Shown piece by piece: positions 36,066-37,302 of a DNA stretch of 37,302 bases; the stretch's first letter is position 1; each line of letters opens with the position of its first letter. A program made the translations under genes and the position numbers. The DNA lies in the NCBI GenBank assembly GCA_020054815.1, contig JAIHAN010000010.1:1-37302 (forward strand). Direction: 5' to 3'. The notes beneath the pieces are model-generated. The model was not told where the DNA came from and did no database searches. It saw only the letters and a list, made by a program, of their open reading frames with translations. The DNA is from Peptococcaceae bacterium. GTDB lineage: Bacteria > Bacillota > Peptococcia > DRI-13.

Positions 36066-36101
36066 GCCCTCAAATACAGCAACTACTCTGTTATCTGTAT
36101 T
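36055..36101 (-). ncRNA. ANTAR-type two-hairpin antitermination element
   Basis: Reading the minus strand, the first hairpin has outer arms AATACAG/CTGTATT (36101-36095 and 36079-36073) and an inner AAC/GTT stem closing the hexaloop AGAGTA. After a 2-nt linker, the second has arms AGGGC/GCTTT (36070-36066 and 36059-36055) closing the hexaloop AAAGAC. Both six-base loops have A at position 1 and G at position 4, the defining feature of RNA sites bound by ANTAR-domain proteins such as EutV and NasR, which prevent terminator formation. The second hairpin uses the terminator's 5' arm, so the two are mutually exclusive. The regulator is not in this window. Confidence 0.65.
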
Positions 36102-36124
36102 GAATGTAATTTTATAGTTAAGTG

Positions 36125-36196
36125 AAAGGCGCTTTTATCTTCTGGTCTGCTGACTTTTAAGAGCCAGAGTTCCCGAAATAAAAGCGCCTTTGCTTT
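36125..36196 (-). other. Upstream sister hairpin in the nifH leader
   Basis: AAAGGCGCTTTTAT (36191-36178 in the RNA) pairs perfectly with ATAAAAGCGCCTTT (36138-36125), and as in the downstream copy the 5' arm can instead form a small hairpin AAAGC-[AAAGGC]-GCTTT (36196-36181) whose hexaloop also has A1 and G4. No clear first ANTAR hairpin precedes it and no T-tract follows (CACTTAAC), so it may be a degenerate or structurally different copy. The region 36102-36124 between the two is AT-rich linker. Confidence 0.6.
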
Positions 36197-36268
36197 GTAT
36201 TTTTAATTATTTTAATTGTTATAATACAGTTGGAATTAATCTCGCCTGTATTAGCTTTGTTGTTTCAC

Positions 36269-36298
36269 ATTATAGATTACGGTTTACTAGCAAGTCAA
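36269..36298 (-). promoter_or_regulatory. nifH: Sigma-A promoter of the nif operon
   Basis: On the minus strand TTGACT (36298-36293) and TATAAT (36274-36269) are 18 nt apart. Transcription would start near 36262, giving a leader of about 305 nt that contains both hairpin units. There is no sign of a sigma-54 (GG-N10-GC) box, which agrees with control by attenuation and not by NifA. Confidence 0.75.
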
Positions 36299-36392
36299 TT
36301 GTTTTTACGTATGTATTATGTATTATTATTTGTATTATGAGGATTCTTTCTTATATGATTTTTTGAATACAATATATTACTTTATAACTGTC

Positions 36393-36438
36393 GTATACAA
36401 AATTCCTGGTTTAATTCAGTGTAGTATACAGAATTCCT
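36393..36438. repeat. Two direct repeats GTATACARAATTCCT
   Basis: GTATACAAAATTCCT (36393-36407) and GTATACAGAATTCCT (36424-36438) differ at one base and are 31 nt apart start to start, three helical turns. They lie in the AT-rich region between the divergent nif promoter and the DUF4931 gene and may be binding sites for a regulator. The regulated gene cannot be told from position. Confidence 0.45.
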
Positions 36439-36476
36439 TCGTAAGTATATCTCGCATTTTAATTATAACTGATTCT

Positions 36477-36519
36477 AAAAGCTATAGCTTTTCTTGTAAA
36501 ATATAGTTATGATAACTAT
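36477..36519. promoter_or_regulatory. Two palindromes just upstream of the DUF4931 gene
   Basis: AAAAGCTATAGCTTTT (36477-36492) is a perfect 16-bp palindrome, and ATAGTTAT-G-ATAACTAT (36503-36519) is an 8-bp inverted repeat. Both lie within 75 nt of the start codon at 36549, where a promoter and operator would be expected. Confidence 0.4.
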
Positions 36520-36548
36520 GAAAACATAAGTAAATTAAGGTGAGATTA

Positions 36549-37302
36549 ATGTCTTCCAGTACTCATTTACACTTTAATTCCCATCTGGGCGCTCAGAAGC
36601 CCAGGACCATCGCCCGGCAAAAGCCCAATCCAGCGCAAAAAAATGACACAAGCTGTCCTTTCTGCAACCGTGAAAGTTTGGTCGATATTCTGGCATCCGA
36701 AGGTCCCCTCGTCCTCCTCAAGAATAAATATCCGGTTTTGGAAGATACCCTTCAACTGGTGTTAATAGAAACTTACGATTGTGATGAAGAACTTTCCATA
36801 TACCCTAAAGAACACCTGCACCATGTGATTCGCTTTGGCGTGGAAAAATGGCTGGAAATGGAGAACAGCGGTGAATTTAGTTCCGTTATTTTCTTTAAAA
36901 ATCATGGTCCTTTTTCCGGAGGAACCATCTTTCATCCCCATATGCAGATTGTGGGCCTAAAAAATGTTGATTACCGCGAAAATATCAGGGAAGAAGATTT
37001 TGAAGGTATTCTTATCGCCCAAGCCCCGGGGGTGGAATTCAACCTTTCTACCAAACCACGTGTTGGTTTTTTTGAATTTAATGTGGTTCTCAGTAATATA
37101 AACCAGATTGATCAGATGGCGGATTATATCCAGACCGCCGTTCACTATGTTTTGAACTACTTTGACTATCACTGCAACAGTTACAACCTCTTCTTTTACA
37201 AATTGCAGGAAAAGATCATCGCCAAGATCATGCCCCGCTTTGTCACCTCGCCTATTTATTTGGGTTTTTCTATTCCCCAGGTGTCTAATCGTATTGTAGA
37301 AA
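36549..37302 (+). CDS. DUF4931 protein, GalT/HIT-like nucleotidyltransferase fold (runs off right edge)
   Basis: The frame opens at ATG 36549 (AAGGTGAGA upstream) and stays open to the window end, 251 codons. It shows a zinc-binding-type TSCPFCNRES near residue 36, LVLLKNKYPVLEDTLQLVLIET, YPKEHLHHVIRFGVEKWLEME, and the diagnostic SGGTIFHPHMQIVG, in which HPHxQ is the nucleotide-binding motif of galactose-1-phosphate uridylyltransferases. This order of segments is that of DUF4931 proteins. The substrate is not known; it may be a GalT-like nucleotidyl transferase. It is transcribed divergently from nif and probably not linked to nitrogen fixation. Confidence 0.8.
   Translation, partial: MSSSTHLHFNSHLGAQKPRTIARQKPNPAQKNDTSCPFCNRESLVDILASEGPLVLLKNKYPVLEDTLQLVLIETYDCDEELSIYPKEHLHHVIRFGVEKWLEMENSGEFSSVIFFKNHGPFSGGTIFHPHMQIVGLKNVDYRENIREEDFEGILIAQAPGVEFNLSTKPRVGFFEFNVVLSNINQIDQMADYIQTAVHYVLNYFDYHCNSYNLFFYKLQEKIIAKIMPRFVTSPIYLGFSIPQVSNRIVE

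Noticed and set aside
36001-36196. Plain tandem terminators of a plus-strand gene
   Set aside because: No gene ends here on the plus strand; the hairpins lie between a minus-strand promoter and nifH, and the T-tract is on the minus strand.

Overview
The window looks like a chromosomal segment of an anaerobic, nitrogen-fixing Clostridia-type Firmicute, most like the Peptococcaceae/Desulfitobacteriales. The grounds are strong AGGAGG-type ribosome sites with GTG and TTG starts, a clostridial nif order (nifH-nifI1-nifI2-nifD/K-nifE-nifN-nifB with split nifV), a monomeric [FeFe] hydrogenase, and a clostridial integrative element with a large serine recombinase. No rRNA, tRNA or CRISPR array was seen.

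Positions 1 to about 8957 are the right-hand part of an integrative element whose left end lies outside the window. It holds a minus-strand restriction-modification-like block (an XRE regulator, a short adenine-methyltransferase-like protein, and a second Eco57I-like methylase cut by the window edge) and a DUF6076-like protein. On the plus strand it holds an excisionase, a primase/SF3-helicase, an iteron-rich likely replication origin, a zinc-ribbon protein, a lone HK97-type major capsid protein, a TnpW-like small protein and a large serine recombinase. There is no terminase, portal, protease or tail gene, so this is a satellite-like or plasmid-like element and not a prophage.

Positions 8999 to 21313 are host chromosome: a possible 32-residue membrane peptide, a PIN-PhoH protein, a three-gene SsuA/TauA-type ABC importer on the minus strand, and a divergent branched-chain amino-acid importer (livJHMGF) on the plus strand. 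The liv genes start from a consensus sigma-A promoter and are followed by a CBS-ACT sensor protein. A small lipoprotein, an unknown 89-residue protein and an aminotransferase come next.

Positions 21432 to 36298 carry the nitrogen-fixation region, all on the minus strand. From a sigma-A promoter at 36298-36269 and a roughly 300-nt leader with two large hairpins, the order is nifH, nifI1, nifI2, a fused nifD-nifK reading frame, nifE, nifN, nifB, an AnfO-family gene, nifV-omega, nifV-alpha, modA (frameshifted), modB, modC and, after a 74-nt gap, an [FeFe] hydrogenase. The genes supply the Fe protein, the MoFe protein, the cofactor scaffold, NifB-co synthesis, homocitrate, molybdate uptake and post-translational control by NifI1/NifI2. 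A DUF4931 (GalT-like) gene runs off the right edge.

The most striking observations are these: (1) nifD and nifK form one 892-codon frame, joined so that about the last 85-90 residues of NifD, including the FeMo-cofactor histidine ligand, are missing; (2) the nifH leader has the form of an ANTAR-type antitermination element; (3) direct and inverted GTGACAG repeats follow the element's primase-helicase; (4) the element carries a capsid gene with no other virion genes; (5) modA is broken by a small indel.
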